DNA of 64,000 bases, from assembly GCA_026008535.1 (NCBI GenBank), contig BRKX01000002.1:75103380-75167379 (forward strand). The letters are read 5' to 3'. The notes beneath the pieces were generated by a model. It had not been told where the DNA came from. It saw nothing but the letters and a program-made list of their open reading frames with translations, and did not search any database. Numbering within the stretch: position 1 is the stretch's first letter; the number at the start of each line of letters is the position of its first letter. The DNA comes from Perilla frutescens (Eukaryota; Streptophyta; Magnoliopsida; Lamiales; Lamiaceae). This document shows positions 32,100 to 43,989 of the stretch, piece after piece. The position numbers and the translations under genes were made by a program.

Positions 32100-34080
32100 C
32101 AAAAATTTATGACCTTCTCTCCCTCAGCTTTGCCATGTGAGAATTGTTTCTCAATTCCTAATTTTCTTTTATTTTTTAACAAATTATTAAACTAAAAGGT
32201 AAAACGAGAGGAAAAGTATGGTGTATAAAGGAAAAGAAAACTTTTTTTTTTGAAAAAGTGATGTACATAGTAAATATGATATATATTAAAAAAATATTGG
32301 TGCAAATATCACGACCCAAAACACGAAGAATCTCCACTCTTCAGGAGACAAAAAAAAGAAAGAAAGAAAAGAAAACAGTTGAAAAACAATATAAATTGTA
32401 TTGGGTCATTCCGACTTCGTTAGCTAAAAAGTAAGTAATAAATAAATAGAAAGGTATGGGAATTAAACTCGAAATTTAGAAAATTCATAAACGCATATAA
32501 AAATTATGAAAAGTTAAAAACTCACAGATAATTTATAATTTTAACAAATTAATTTATTTAATTTTTATGTACTTCTGAAATTTTCACGATTTTTCACTGG
32601 TTGTCGTTGAATTTTGTATACTTTAACATTTTTTTTGTAATCATTATTAGTTTCTATTAATTTTATGTAAGTTATTGGCGAGCTCTCGAAATTTTTATGA
32701 TTTTTTTTGTAAATATTTTACATTATTACTGTTAACTTCTTTTAATATTATAGATTCTTGAGTTTCTTATATTAAATTATATATCATTTTTAAAATTTTG
32801 GAATTTTCTTTTATTTAAGTTGTACTTGCTGATATAACGTAAACTATTAGAACTTACATGTATATAGTATATAGTAAAATATCTATATAAGAATAACCTC
32901 CTTATAGTAAATAAAATGTTGTGGTCGGGACCAGTTATAAATAGGAATAACATCTACATTGTAATATTCTGTTATTTTTTTAGAATCATTCTTAAGAAAA
33001 TTTACCTCCATGTAATAATAAAATAACATTGAATTTCAAATATATTTAAATATCTATATAAAATGTCTAGAACTATTTAATTACATATGCTACATTAAAC
33101 TTAAGATTGGGTTAATATCACACCCTTTAACTTACACGTTCGAAGTAATTAGTCAACATAATCACCTTCTTGTTGAATCTAAAACATTTTCAGCTTGTCC
33201 AACATGTTTGAAACTTGTTGACATGATATTTTTCCTATTTCAACACTATCATTTTCTGGATTATCACTTTCCGCATCTTGCGTGATTCTTATATGATGTA
33301 TTCTTCAGTTAAAGCACATGAATGGATCTTATATACCTTTTAAATTCATGTTTTTAAAATATGAAGGGACATTTGCAAATTCCAAATGTTGTATAATATA
33401 TATTATTATTTTTAAATAATGATTTTAATATATAAACTCTATATAAGAATAACATTCCTATAGTAATATTTTTCTCTAGTCCCAACAATATTATTGTATA
33501 TAGAAGAACTACACTTGATTTAACCCATAATATGAGAAGAGGTATTTTAATCCCGAATCTATCACCAGGTCAGCCTGATCTAACGGAACAATTTTATCCG
33601 AGCATCCTAGTTCGACCGGCCCAAATCACTTCGGGTCTAAAAAATTATGACCCAACCCCAGTTCGGGCATGTAAAAATATGGCCCAGTCATGTCCAAAAT
33701 CGAGTCAGACCAATTTTGACACCTCTAATATAAAGTAGCCATGAAACATAGTTTTACATTTGTTGCTATCAAATCCAAACTTATATAAAATGCAATTATA
33801 TAAACTTTTATCCAATATGTAATATTCTCTAGAAGGGATGTTAGAGAAGTTATTAAGTCATTGATTATGTCTTTATAGATATAAATATGTCCTAGATTCA
33901 GGATGTGTAATGAAAATTTATTGAATATTAATGGAAAAAATATGCAGAGTGATAGTGTGGATGTAAGTGGTGAAAACCCAAAATATATGGGGTGTAAACA
34001 AAAGCAGACAAACGTTCAAGGCTTAGGATGCAAGAATCACAGGTAAACTGCGGCAACTACTAAAAAGGTTTGGTACAGTG
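32100..34080. other. Intergenic region with dispersed repeat debris
   Basis: No exon is supported. TATATAAGAATAAC followed by CCTTATAGTAATA-like sequence occurs near 32883 and again near 33438, suggesting two fragments of one repeat. A GC-richer block at 33545-33730 is made of GACCGGCCCAAATC/GGGTC words and ends GACCAATTTTGACACC, a common plant repeat edge. The interval includes long AT-rich stretches with no other structure. Confidence 0.45.
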
Positions 34081-34106
34081 CTATCGGTGCTTAGTTGCTG
34101 GAATAT

Positions 34107-34107
34107 A

Positions 34108-34149
<42 letters not shown>

Positions 34150-34163
34150 GGGGAGAGAGATTT
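34107..34163. repeat. (TG)n(AG)n compound microsatellite
   Basis: A pure GT run passes directly into a GA run. It probably lies in the promoter or leader region of the RING-CH gene. Confidence 0.85.
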
Positions 34164-35087
34164 ATTGGCCACCCACCAAATTGTATTCACACGATTTGCT
34201 TTACTAATTACCGGAGGTCCGTTTCTTCTTCTCTTTCTCTTCAAATATTTGATATTTTGTGCTTTGGTTTATAAGAAGCAGCGCCGTTACATTTCTTGAA
34301 AACCATATAACACAAGTAGGTTATATAGCATCATTTTTGCACCCTTTAATGTGTTTCAGTGGTTTTCAATTTCTGCTGGGTTGTATCTTCTTGTTTTTAG
34401 ATTCATCTTCTCTGTTGCAGTTTTCTTGCATTTAGTTTGGATGGCTTTTTCATTGTGAATTATGCTACTTTTCTTGTTTTATTTACTACTAATGTTCATT
34501 TCACCGGGAAACTCTAGTGGGCATGCCCCATTTTTCATTATTGTTAAGATTATGCTCTCATATACATAATTGTCAGTTCTTTGTAAAAAATAAAAATCCT
34601 CTCTTTACAAGGAATAATACCCGATTGTTGATGGATTGGGAAACTGAAAATTATGTGCTATAGTGCATCTGCATATTGCTCCTGCAATTTTTTTTATGTG
34701 GAGTTGCACTTTCAGTCTCCAAAAAATTGTTGTACTTCAGTTTTACTATATGTATTTTGGAAACATTTGAATTGTTTTCAAGAATTCAATCATGAGTGTC
34801 ACTTGTGACAATTGGTTATAAGTACTCATTTATGAGGGTTCTTTCCTGTGAATCCCTTTTTGGCCACATTTTAAGGAGGTTCGTTTGGCACGAAGAAGTT
34901 CATGCTCTTCTTAAAAGTTTTGGAGCTATAACATGCATATTGCATATGAATTAGTCCTGTAAGGTGTAAGCTAAGAACTGATTTCTTCTTGTTTATTCTT
35001 AAATTGGCTGTATTAGGGATCTTCTTCCTCCTCGAGGCCTGTTGCAATATCAGAACTATTTGCCTTTTAGGAAGTGATTTAAGGTGT

Positions 35088-38000
35088 ATGGTATCAGTGT
35101 CCATAATCAACCTAGAGAAGTATGCTTGGTTTCCTTTATGGGAGGTTCCTTTTGAACTTTTTCTGGCTATACTTTTGCCCATCGTCTCACTGATATATGT
35201 AGTGGCAGAGTTAGCCCAATGGATATTTTTGGTTAAGCGATACTATTACCAAAAACACAGTGTGTATTCTGTTGGTACTACGTTGGGTGCATTCATGGAG
35301 AAAGAAAGGTCCCATCAAATTGGTATAGTCGGTGAGAACTTCCGCTCAGCTACTGAGGATGAAGAACCAAGAACTGATGGTTCACGTCTTAGTACGGACA
35401 AGGAAGCTGGCTCAGCAACTTGTCGAGTTTGTCAGTGCGTTGAACCTGATAGAAGGGGAAATATTGCCCTGGGATTTTTGGGTATCTCTCCACCAGCATG
35501 TACTCTTATTAATGGTAAAGAGGAGGTGAAGTCTAATTTGAAATTCCCCCCAGGGAATATTGAAAACAACTCACTTTTAAAAAGATCTGAGATGGTTGAG
35601 TTTATTAGCCCGAATGGGGAGGTTTTTCTTTGTACTGCTGATGTAGAGCTAGGTCTTGATGACAACCAGGAGGACAGGCTGTTTGAGCTTGGCTGTTCTT
35701 GCAAAAATGATCTCGCTTTAGCACATTATGCTTGTGCACTTAAGTGGTTTATCAGCCATGGATCAACTGTCTGTGAAATTTGTGGATCTATCACGAAAAA
35801 CATTAAATCTGAAGATTTCAAAAAGGTATTAAGTTCCTTAAAAGAGTATGAAGCCTTGAGAGAGAGAATTGTTAATGGAGAACCTAATCCTGCACCACCC
35901 CAAACACATTTTGGTGTAGATCCTGATGCTGTTGCTGCAATTCGGAGGCAAAGGTTAAGTGAAGTTTCATTGTGGTTTAATCCACATAACCACAACTCTG
36001 TCACTGTTTCCCAGGTGGTCAGCGAGCAACCTTCAGCTTCTAATACAGTATTGGAAGAGGTTGCCCCTGTCGAAAATACTGCTACTAAGTGGGCTGTAGA
36101 GGGTACTGGGATCCTGCTTGCTACTGGTCTGCTGACTGTTACTCTTGCGTGGCTCCTTGCCCCACATGTGGGAAAGGTATTTGAAGTAGACACTTTCCTG
36201 GATGCACATGCTCTTTTTTCTTCTCGTGTACCATTCTTTTTGTTTGACCTGGTATTGCTACATATTCTACTTGTAGTAGCATTATATTTTAGATAATATT
36301 AGACGATCTCGAGTTTGAGCATGCGATATGTGTATGTCTTACAGTTACAAGAAGTTGGAAGGAGCTTAAACTCCTAAATTCAATTTTGATGTCAAAAGAA
36401 ATGTTCTTTATTTTTGTGTAGGAACATGAGTCATTTATGTACTTTAGGTTTATGTGCTTCTAGACTCGTGAGAATCTATTTTTGTTTAAAATAAAGGTTT
36501 GAATAGCCCAGTGGTCTTTTTTTGTTTCATTCTTTCTTGCGATCATACTGGCATGATCCAGTAGCAGTTTCAGTCCCTATTACGTCCTTTTCCTTTGTAT
36601 TAGTTAGTGGAAAGTTTGGGATGTTGGAGTACGACTCGGTGTGAAACCTGTATTTGTCTTTGAGTGGTAACTGATAAATTAGTTGTAGCTCTCATGATTA
36701 GGCTCGTCAGTTGTTATTAATGTGTTTGTTAGAAATTCAAGTGTACCTACATTAGAGTAAGCCATATCTAATTTAATTTCATATTTCTGCATACTGCTCC
36801 TAATTGGTGGATCTTGGTTACTCAATTGATTTCCCTTGTGGGAAGAATGCAAGTATCACTCTTTTACCCGTGCTTTTAATTTATCTTCTTGAGTTTGTAT
36901 GTCATCGACTCCATTCCAAATCTCTTGCTCTGTACACCCTCCTCCTTGTGTGCACTACCCTGACATTTTCAATTGAGGAATGGGGAATCGAACTGGCAGC
37001 GCAAGAGATATACCATATTTAATGGATAAAAAAGTATTGGTACATGGATATAAAAGGACTAATAGATAATTCTCGTTGACAAAATGAGCTCCTTTTTTAT
37101 CTCATACAGATTAAAATTTATTCACTCCTTTAAAAAAGTTGAAGTTATTGGATCGAGCGTTTGACAAAGTTTTTGGTTTTCATTTAACTGTTCTTCTCCT
37201 TTTGTTGCCCGTTATTTTTCTGCTTGAATATTAATTGGAATTTGTGCCTTCTACTGCAGAAAACTGCCAAAAATGGCCTGCATATTCTTCTTGGAGGCGT
37301 CTGTGCGTTGACTGTTGTAGTTTTCTTCCGATTTGTAAGTTTAGTTGTTATTTTCAAATGATATAAGTAAGAATTTCTTATGTTCATGAATGTCTAACAT
37401 GTAGCAATGAATTCAGTTGCAGTGACTAAATATCACAAAAAATTTATTAGTTGTCATGGGATACATTGCATTGTGATGTGTAACTAGAACATTTGTTGAT
37501 CAAACATTTGATATTTATAAGGCAAGATTGTAAAAAAGGACCTAAACTATGACATTCTAACAAAATAACCCTTCCATTTCAGATTTGCCATTTTAACACC
37601 CAAACTTTAAAGTATTTTTGAAAAATGACGTACGGCCACTTTTCTCACACATGTATGCATACATCAACCACTGGATTTACGTGTGATAGAGAAAAGAAAC
37701 AGGAAATAAGCCAGCAAAATTTACAGAGAGCACAGCAAATGCTTTTTGGTCTTCATATCTGGAATTCACCTTCAAATTCTTAGAGAGAAAATGGGGCTTG
37801 CAATTTGTCTTCTTCAATAAAGAGAAAAGAAAGAGCCCTTCTTCTGAGAAGAGGTTGGCTGTAGACTTTGTTGCTATAAAATCCTCATTTTTTGATGTTG
37901 TGGTGAAGAAAAATAGTAGATGTGTGTTTCTTGGATTCATGTGTTGGTTCCCTTATTTTTCTTGAAAATCATTTACTTTTAGGGGATGTTGTGTATGGCG

Positions 38001-39030
38001 GAGAGGATGAAAAATACTTGTTTGAGGCCAAAACCATTCAAAAATGGAACTTTTGATTCTTTCTGCACTAAATTGGAAGATGTCTTGGATTGGGAGTATG
38101 AATCCAGGCCAAAATGCAAATTTTGGTTGTGTTTTTGGAGAGTTTTCCTGGCTCATTTCTTTCTATTTTTTATTTTCCTGTGTGTTAATCTGGTGGTAAC
38201 TTAAGCATGTGTATGCCGGAAAAGTGATCAATTTGTCATTTTTGAAAAAAAGTTACGAAGATTAGGATTAAATTGCCAAATCTGGTTACATTTTATTAAA
38301 AAGCACAGTTTTAGGGTATCTTTCTTGGCAATTTGTCCTATTTTTAATGAGAAAGGATCTTTGGCCTACTCTTCCAAAATGTTCGGCAGTTCTTAAATAC
38401 TTCATTTGGAGTTCGTCACTTGCTACATAGGTTCTCATTAGTGTCAATAGGAAGAAAATCGAAGGTCATGAAACCTGCAGTGAGTGCAGTCCACTATAGA
38501 TAGTTTCTGAAGTTACAGTATTGTGCTAGAGGAGAGATGTTTCTAAATGTGATCAGTTAATGTCTCAGACCCTTTTTGGTGTTTAATTTGAGCATTTGCA
38601 AGGAAATAGGATAGGCATCAGCGAGCTCTGGTGTCGTTAGTCAAGTAGGCCGTGGCTCATTTGGATGATTGCTCGACTCATAATTTCTGACGTGGATGAA
38701 GTAAAACCTTGGACTTATGCTGTAGATAGGATTAAATAGTGAAGCTGCTTGTTTGTAACTGTTTTTGTTTTGATTTCATGGTGTTGTCTGCATTTGCAAC
38801 TTCTTGTCCTTTTTTTTTTTCATCTGATGATAAGTTTTCACTTTAACTCTTTGTGAATGAGATTATTTTCATTGGATCTTTAAGCTGACAGAGTCTTGTC
38901 CGTGCGTTTGCAGTTCGTTCTAACAAGAATCAAGTACGGGCCTGCTCGTTACTGGGCGATCTTGTTCGTATTCTGGTTTCTCGTGTTTGGGATATGGGCA
39001 TCACGAACACACGGTGCTCATGCAACATAA
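35088..39030 (+). CDS. Membrane-anchored RING-CH (C4HC3) E3 ubiquitin ligase candidate
   Basis: Three coding exons (35088-36176, 37260-37334, 38914-39030) join to 426 residues. I chose the ATG at 35088 (MVSVSIINLEKYAWFP); an in-frame ATG at 34989 would add 33 residues but lies before two possible splice acceptors, so it is less likely. One hydrophobic segment lies at about 22-48 and three more near the C-terminus (about 340-362, 368-390 and 400-420). Zinc ligands fit RING-CH: C112-x2-C115, C203-x-C205, H213-x2-C216, C229-x2-C232. The spacing is standard except for an 87-residue stretch between the first two pairs. RING-CH proteins (MARCH/Doa10 type) are membrane E3 ligases that recruit E2 enzymes to ubiquitinate membrane proteins. 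The closest relatives I recall are uncharacterised Arabidopsis RING/FYVE/PHD proteins. Substrate and compartment are unknown. Non-coding 5' exons probably lie around 34150-34330. Confidence 0.85.
37520..38345. repeat. Inverted-repeat element in the last intron of the RING-CH gene
   Basis: Sequence near 37520-37675 (AAAAAGGACCTAAACTATGA..., TTTTTGAAAAATGAC, GGCCACTTTTC) recurs inverted near 38195-38345 (complement GGACAAATTGCC..., TTTTTTCAAAAATGAC, GATCACTTTTCCGGC). The arms are about 140 bp and imperfect. The central 500 bp has no ORF of note. It looks like a long-TIR non-autonomous DNA transposon; ends and target duplication are not resolved. Confidence 0.5.
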
Positions 39031-39329
39031 CCCAATCTCTAGTGAATATGGTTCAATCTTTTTCTTTTTTTGCCTATTTATTCATCTATCAGAGAATCTT
39101 GAAAGTTATACTCTTATGTAGAGTTATGTCAATTATTTTGTTGTGATTCTTCTTTTTTGCTAGAGGATGTAATTTACACTAAAACCATGTTTTTGATTGA
39201 AGATTTTGTGAAGTGTGATAACTCACAAAGTTTCAGATTTTTTTTTTCCGAGTTATTCGGGCCAGCCCATCATGTTCTTGATTCGTGGGCGTTTCTTGTT
39301 ACAGAGGGGAAATTCTATAAATCCCATTT

Positions 39330-39585
39330 AAGGGAAAATGTCAATTTAGAACCTGAAAAATGAGTAATTTATCAATTCAGGACCAGAGGATGAAAATTTT
39401 CAATCTAAGACCTCAAAAATGATGAATTTTAATTTCTCAATTAATTTTATATTAATTTTCAATGAAAAATCTTTTATTAATTATATATTAAATCTATTAA
39501 AATTATTTAAATAATAAAAAGAAATTAAAATTCGTGATTTTGAAATCCTTAATTGATAATTCTCAATAATTAAACATGTGGCTAT
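39330..39585. repeat. Foldback-related repeat, copy 2
   Basis: This matches the left arm and core of the element at 25632-25990: ATGAGTAATTTATC, AATTCAGGACC, GATGAAAATTTTCAAT and TTAATTTTATATTAATTTTCAA occur in the same order. The right arm is mostly lost, ending near AATTGATAATTCTCAATAATT. It lies just downstream of the RING-CH gene. Confidence 0.6.
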
Positions 39586-39589
39586 TTTT

Positions 39590-41650
39590 TTTCTATTTTC
39601 TCATACATAGAGATACAGCTCAAATAAAAAAAAACACACAACAACATGGGTTAGTAACTGGCAAAATTTATGGTTACAAAGTATAATGAATTCAAAGATA
39701 ATTGAAGAAAATTATTGTTCACAACAAAATGGCAAGCTTCGAAAAGTGTATATAGCAAACTTATTCTGAGATGGAACTCCATAATATACATCTTTACAGA
39801 GTATACAACTTGGTTTCAATATGACTACTACCAGTCAAAAGAGTATATATATATATATGTATCCTCAAGTTCCATCACCGGATTATATTCGCGTATTTTC
39901 ACACTCGCGTGCTGCCTGTTGTAACGGTATTTACAATAGCCGTCTCTGCAGTTGAAACTGGGAACCTGTCAGATCGAAAGAGCACACATATTTGTTTGAA
40001 CAGATTCCATGCCGTCAGCTCTTCATCTTCAATTCACGAGCCGTCACTTCACAATGATCGAAAATGTTAGTGTGGATAAGGAAAACTCAATACATGATGA
40101 GAACTGTTCTCTCAAAAAAATTAAAAACAAAGTAAGAACCGATGTGCTGCCAAAAAGGAAAAAAAATGAAGTAAAGTTACAAAGTCCAAAGAAGGTGTTA
40201 TCTCTCAAGCTCATTGTCCGGCCAAGGATGTAAATTTTATAACACAGCATTCATTTTTCGGTAGAAATTCTATAATCAGTGATGGGAACTAGAGTTTCAA
40301 ACAGTTGATTGAGTTTTTAGCATAAGCTGTAGTACAGAATCAGGTCATAACACTTCTTCAATTCGCTTAATTACATATGGAAGTGAAACATGCTGCATTT
40401 CTACGCACTTTTATATGGTTTCGACGTGGTACAGATGGAGTAAAATATACGACTTATTCATAAGTAATTATTGTGTACACGAGTTCATCCATGCTATAAC
40501 GAAGGATTACTCATGATTACTAGACATCACGAAAAAAACTCATTGAGGTTCAATCTACTAACAACGGCCCCAACACACACAACAAAAACATCAAATTAGG
40601 TTAATCATGTTCAAAGAATGGAGTATAGAAGCTTAAATCTACCTGATAGATTGAAGATTCAGATGATTACACGGTATCAAATAAGCCTAACTAGAAAAAG
40701 GCCAACCTATGTAAAAATGGTGAAATATTGATTGTAATAGAGTCGAAGTACTATAGCTCTTGTTATTATTAAAGAAGAAAATCAGAATCTTGGTCACAGT
40801 AAATGATGTAAATCCATCATAATAATCACTTTGTATGCTGTTAAGTCACTCAGACAGGTAAACTAACAGCAACAAAGTTTACACAATCACAATCTTGGAT
40901 GATAAGAACTCTTTGTACATCATTAGTTTATTAAGGCAGTTCGTGCTGAGAGAGGCTCGTCAAATCTTAATATTGTGCATGTTTCTTAAAAATATCAAGC
41001 ACGACCTAGATGTTTCTCAAAACATATTGAGCTTGAACGAATTGGCAAGACACACGACCAGCTTGATCTGTGTCTTTCTAAAGATTGCATTTTATACCTC
41101 ATCTGGGAAAGATCGAAACTAAAAACCAATATATTCATTGCTAGGGTATTTTTTTTTAATTACTTGAAGTGTACAATCAACCCCCCAAAACAGCAGCAAT
41201 CACAAAGCAGACATAAAAACACCACCTAAAATTAGTCAAGCAGCACTATATACTCCCAACATTATCCAATAGAATCATAGTAAATATTTTCTTAGTTAAA
41301 GACAGATCCATTCCCATCACCAATCTATCATTCATCCATAGCCAGATGGCCTTCAAATGCTACTGGACAAATAATCTAACCCTCTAGATTTATAAGCTAT
41401 ATCCATATACCAGAATCCCCACATTAATCAGATCCTACATCCCCTATTCCCCTCCCGTCATTCGTTTCATCGAAGAAAAGACAGCACTTGGGAGTACCTT
41501 AAAGTAACTCACAATCATCTATAGTCTCAAAACTCATATCGAAATTCCTACCACATCAAGAAAAACAAAACAAAGCACTAATCAAACATATAAAAACATA
41601 AAGTTGAACAAGAAGAGACATGAAAGAGAAAGTGAATTCTTACGTGATTG
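39590..41650. other. Unassigned region between convergent genes
   Basis: About 2 kb of AT-rich DNA. The right part presumably includes the 3' UTR of the minus-strand gene at 41652. Open frames at 40009-40233 and 40895-41122 have no recognisable similarity and no supporting splice structure, so I do not call them genes. Confidence 0.4.
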
Positions 41651-41651
41651 T

Positions 41652-42497
41652 CTAGGCAAGGTAGAACACATCATCAGTCATGAGAAGAATGTACTGCAAA
41701 ATCCTCAACGGCGCATTCGTGAAATCGACTGCAGGCAGCCTCAGCTCTCTAACTCTACTGCATTCCCTCAAATCCCTACTTCCATTAGCCAACTGCTTGA
41801 CATCCAACTTTCTATACAAATACATTTCTTGAAAATCTGCGTGACTGCTACAATTAGTCTTGAAAAGGGTCCACCCCTTTCCAAGCAAAGCCCTAGAGAA
41901 ACCATCCATGGAGTCAATCCGCTCAGCGGTGGGCGTGGCGAAGAGGGAAAGTGAGGTGCAATGCCAATTGTTATTGCTCAAAGACTCGATTTTTGGATGC
42001 GGGATGCAGCCGTTTCTCAAGAAAGCCAGCTTGAAGTAGCCCTTGGAGAGAGTGACGAAGAGGCGGAGGTGGGAGAGGAACGCGGTGGCGAAGGAGGGGA
42101 ACGGCAGCGGAACGCTGTCGTTTGGGAGTGACCATGAATGTGTGGATGATGATGTAGATGTTGATGTTGATGAGGATGAGGATGAGGATGAGGATGACGG
42201 CGTGCATGACGGCGGCGGCGGCGGCGACGGCCATGAGAAGATGATGTGAGAGAGAGAGGGATTGGGGTGAAGATCCATGCCGATGGCTCTGGCAATTGAG
42301 GCTAATCTGTATGTATCACTCACCAATTCGTGATTGGGAACGAAGAGCATTAATGGGGTTCTGCTTATTGAAATGGTGGGATCATCAATGTCGTCGCTCT
42401 CTTGCTCGAGATTGTCGTGGTGGAGGCGGAGGAAGAAGGGGTTGTTGGTGACGTCTTCGCCGGAAACCAGAGAGCGAACCAGCTTTAGAGGAAACAT
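41652..42497 (-). CDS. Plant protein of unknown function with Ser-rich low-complexity segment
   Basis: A single 281-codon frame starts MFPLKLVRSLVSGEDVTNN and ends QYILLMTDDVFYLA. I do not recognise a named domain; the opening and overall pattern recall an uncharacterised plant family, but I cannot name it with confidence. Outside a central PPPPP (92-96) and Ser/Thr run (about 101-119) the sequence looks like a folded domain with conserved-looking blocks (TPLMLFVPNHELVSDTYRLA, ERIDSMDGFSRALLGKGWTL). No signal peptide, membrane segment or nuclear signal is evident. The Ser run is encoded by a tandem TCATCC/ACATCA tract, so its length may vary between accessions. A (GT)n(GA)n microsatellite lies immediately upstream of the ATG. 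The length and even codon pattern argue for a real gene. Confidence 0.7.
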   Translation of the reverse strand: MFPLKLVRSLVSGEDVTNNPFFLRLHHDNLEQESDDIDDPTISISRTPLMLFVPNHELVSDTYRLASIARAIGMDLHPNPSLSHIIFSWPSPPPPPSCTPSSSSSSSSSSTSTSTSSSTHSWSLPNDSVPLPFPSFATAFLSHLRLFVTLSKGYFKLAFLRNGCIPHPKIESLSNNNWHCTSLSLFATPTAERIDSMDGFSRALLGKGWTLFKTNCSSHADFQEMYLYRKLDVKQLANGSRDLRECSRVRELRLPAVDFTNAPLRILQYILLMTDDVFYLA

Positions 42498-42502
42498 TTC
42501 TA

Positions 42503-42503
<1 letters not shown>

Positions 42504-42546
<43 letters not shown>
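42504..42546. repeat. (GT)n(GA)n microsatellite in the 5' leader of the 41652-42497 gene
   Basis: GT and GA runs begin about 7 bp upstream of the start codon (minus-strand CT/CA). Such tracts are common in plant 5' leaders and may vary in length. Confidence 0.85.
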
Positions 42547-43116
42547 CAAGAAGTAAAGTCAGATTCTGATGAGCTGGGGAGATGCTGATTGTTGATGGTG
42601 GTGACCTTTTTTAGTATTGTTTTAACTTTTGGGGGAAATTTTGGGATTTTGGTTAAAATGTTGGGGTGAAAAAGAAAAGAAGTTTATTGATATTAAAACG
42701 GAGGCAGAGAGAATTTTACTCAAATAGTAAATTTTAACAAGTGTTATAAAAAATGTAAAATTAATCATGAATTTTGGTGGTATTTAAATGGGTAATTATA
42801 TTTAATGCTCATAGTTTATAATTCATATCAATAATACTCCAATTTATTTTTAATTCCCAACATTTTCATTCTGTATCAATTCTATTCTTCGGCTGACAGA
42901 ATATCAGTGACGCACTTGAGGAGGAGCCGATTCATGAGTGTATTCGATGTGAGCTATGACAATGACATTTCAGAGGCAGTTGGGATCCACAACGGTGACG
43001 GAAGCGTTCGTGTAGTAGAGAGCGGAATCAACTTTCCAATGTCTTTTACCGTTCAGAAATTAGATTTTTCATACAATTGGTAGAACTCGAGGGGAAAGAT
43101 GTAACTAATCACTTAC

Positions 43117-43215
43117 ATTTGTCCACTTAGGAACATATATTTGAACAGTGACAAAGGAAGACGTCTCGGTTTTGAACCCACTCGTTAAGAACTCATTGTC
43201 CCCGGCCACCTCCAA
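43117..43215 (-). pseudogene. Isolated exon-like segment of unknown origin
   Basis: On the minus strand TTTGTTTTTAG|TTGGAG and AAAT|GTAAGTG bound a 99-bp, 33-codon open stretch reading LEVAGDNEFLTSGFKTETSS and then FVTVQIYVPKWTN. Further along, 42945-43045 contains another protein-like stretch (VDSALYYTNASVTVVDPN). Neither was recognised and no gene model could be completed around them. They may be remnants of a degraded gene between the unknown-protein gene and the SAUR gene. Confidence 0.3.
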
Positions 43216-43601
43216 CTAAAAACAAATTAAATATTGCATACATCCGAGTGACTAGAAAATTTAGGGATTGATCTTCAAAGACCTCAAAATGACTTCAATA
43301 AGTTGCAAGTTTTACAAGATCAATACAAGTAAATAATTATCTTGTTCATCCAAACTTGCCTACTCTATTGTATGTGAAGGAGAGAAACTAATAAATGACT
43401 AACATGCACTTCTTCAAAACATCACAAATTAAGTATATACGTATGAAATCAAGAATGATCATTTGGCAAATATATATGTATTTCTCTCTCTATATATACA
43501 TACATGTTGCTAGATCTACGTACATCATCAATATACACATAACATACATATACATGTGATGTATACCAATATGTATGTTAATTAATTAATTAATTAATTA
43601 G

Positions 43602-43922
43602 TTAGGTGATTGTGGGCTGAACCCTAAAAATCCTGTGTTTGCTACTTGTTCTCAACCACTCTTCAAATGCTTTGGCATCATGCTGGATTCTAAGAATACC
43701 TTGATTGCAGAATCCATACTCCTCCGCCGATGAGCGTAGAAACTGCAAGAATTCCGCGTTCGACAAGGCTTTCGTGTGAACCACGAACCGCCTCATCTCC
43801 TCCTCGTCCACGCCCACGGCCACCGGAATGTAGCCTCTCGGAGTCACCACACAAGGGCCTCCCACCCGCTTCCGGGCGCCCAAGCTCACCGCCCGTCTCA
43901 ACGTGCTACCTTTCACTCCCAT
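43602..43922 (-). CDS. SAUR-family (small auxin up RNA) protein
   Basis: An intronless 106-residue protein with the SAUR core: CVVTPRGYIPVAVGVDEEEM, RRFVVHTKALSNAEFLQFLRSSAEEYGF and a closing segment that is GILRIQHDAKAFEEWL. The canonical GxLxIPC is modified here (GILRIQHD), with the usual Cys absent. Length, single exon and layout are typical. By family knowledge many SAURs inhibit PP2C.D phosphatases at the plasma membrane and so raise H+-ATPase activity and cell expansion, and their mRNAs are short-lived. The downstream region contains repeated TTAATTAATTAATTAATTAG. Which SAUR clade, and whether it is auxin-inducible, cannot be told. Confidence 0.9.
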   Translation of the reverse strand: MGVKGSTLRRAVSLGARKRVGGPCVVTPRGYIPVAVGVDEEEMRRFVVHTKALSNAEFLQFLRSSAEEYGFCNQGILRIQHDAKAFEEWLRTSSKHRIFRVQPTIT

Positions 43923-43989
43923 GCTACAAATGAAATACGAGATTGAAATATATGATCTTAATTACTTTAATTTGTACCAACATATATGT

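Noticed and set aside
35726..36193. 155-codon minus-strand ORF
   Set aside because: It lies opposite the RING-CH exon, with no independent signals; codon use follows the plus-strand frame.
39715..41122. Small plus-strand ORFs of 66-75 codons as genes
   Set aside because: No homology recognised, AT-driven composition, no promoter or exon context.
42043..42249. Acidic Asp/Glu-repeat ORF on the plus strand
   Set aside because: It is the antisense of the Ser-coding repeat tract in the 41652-42497 gene.
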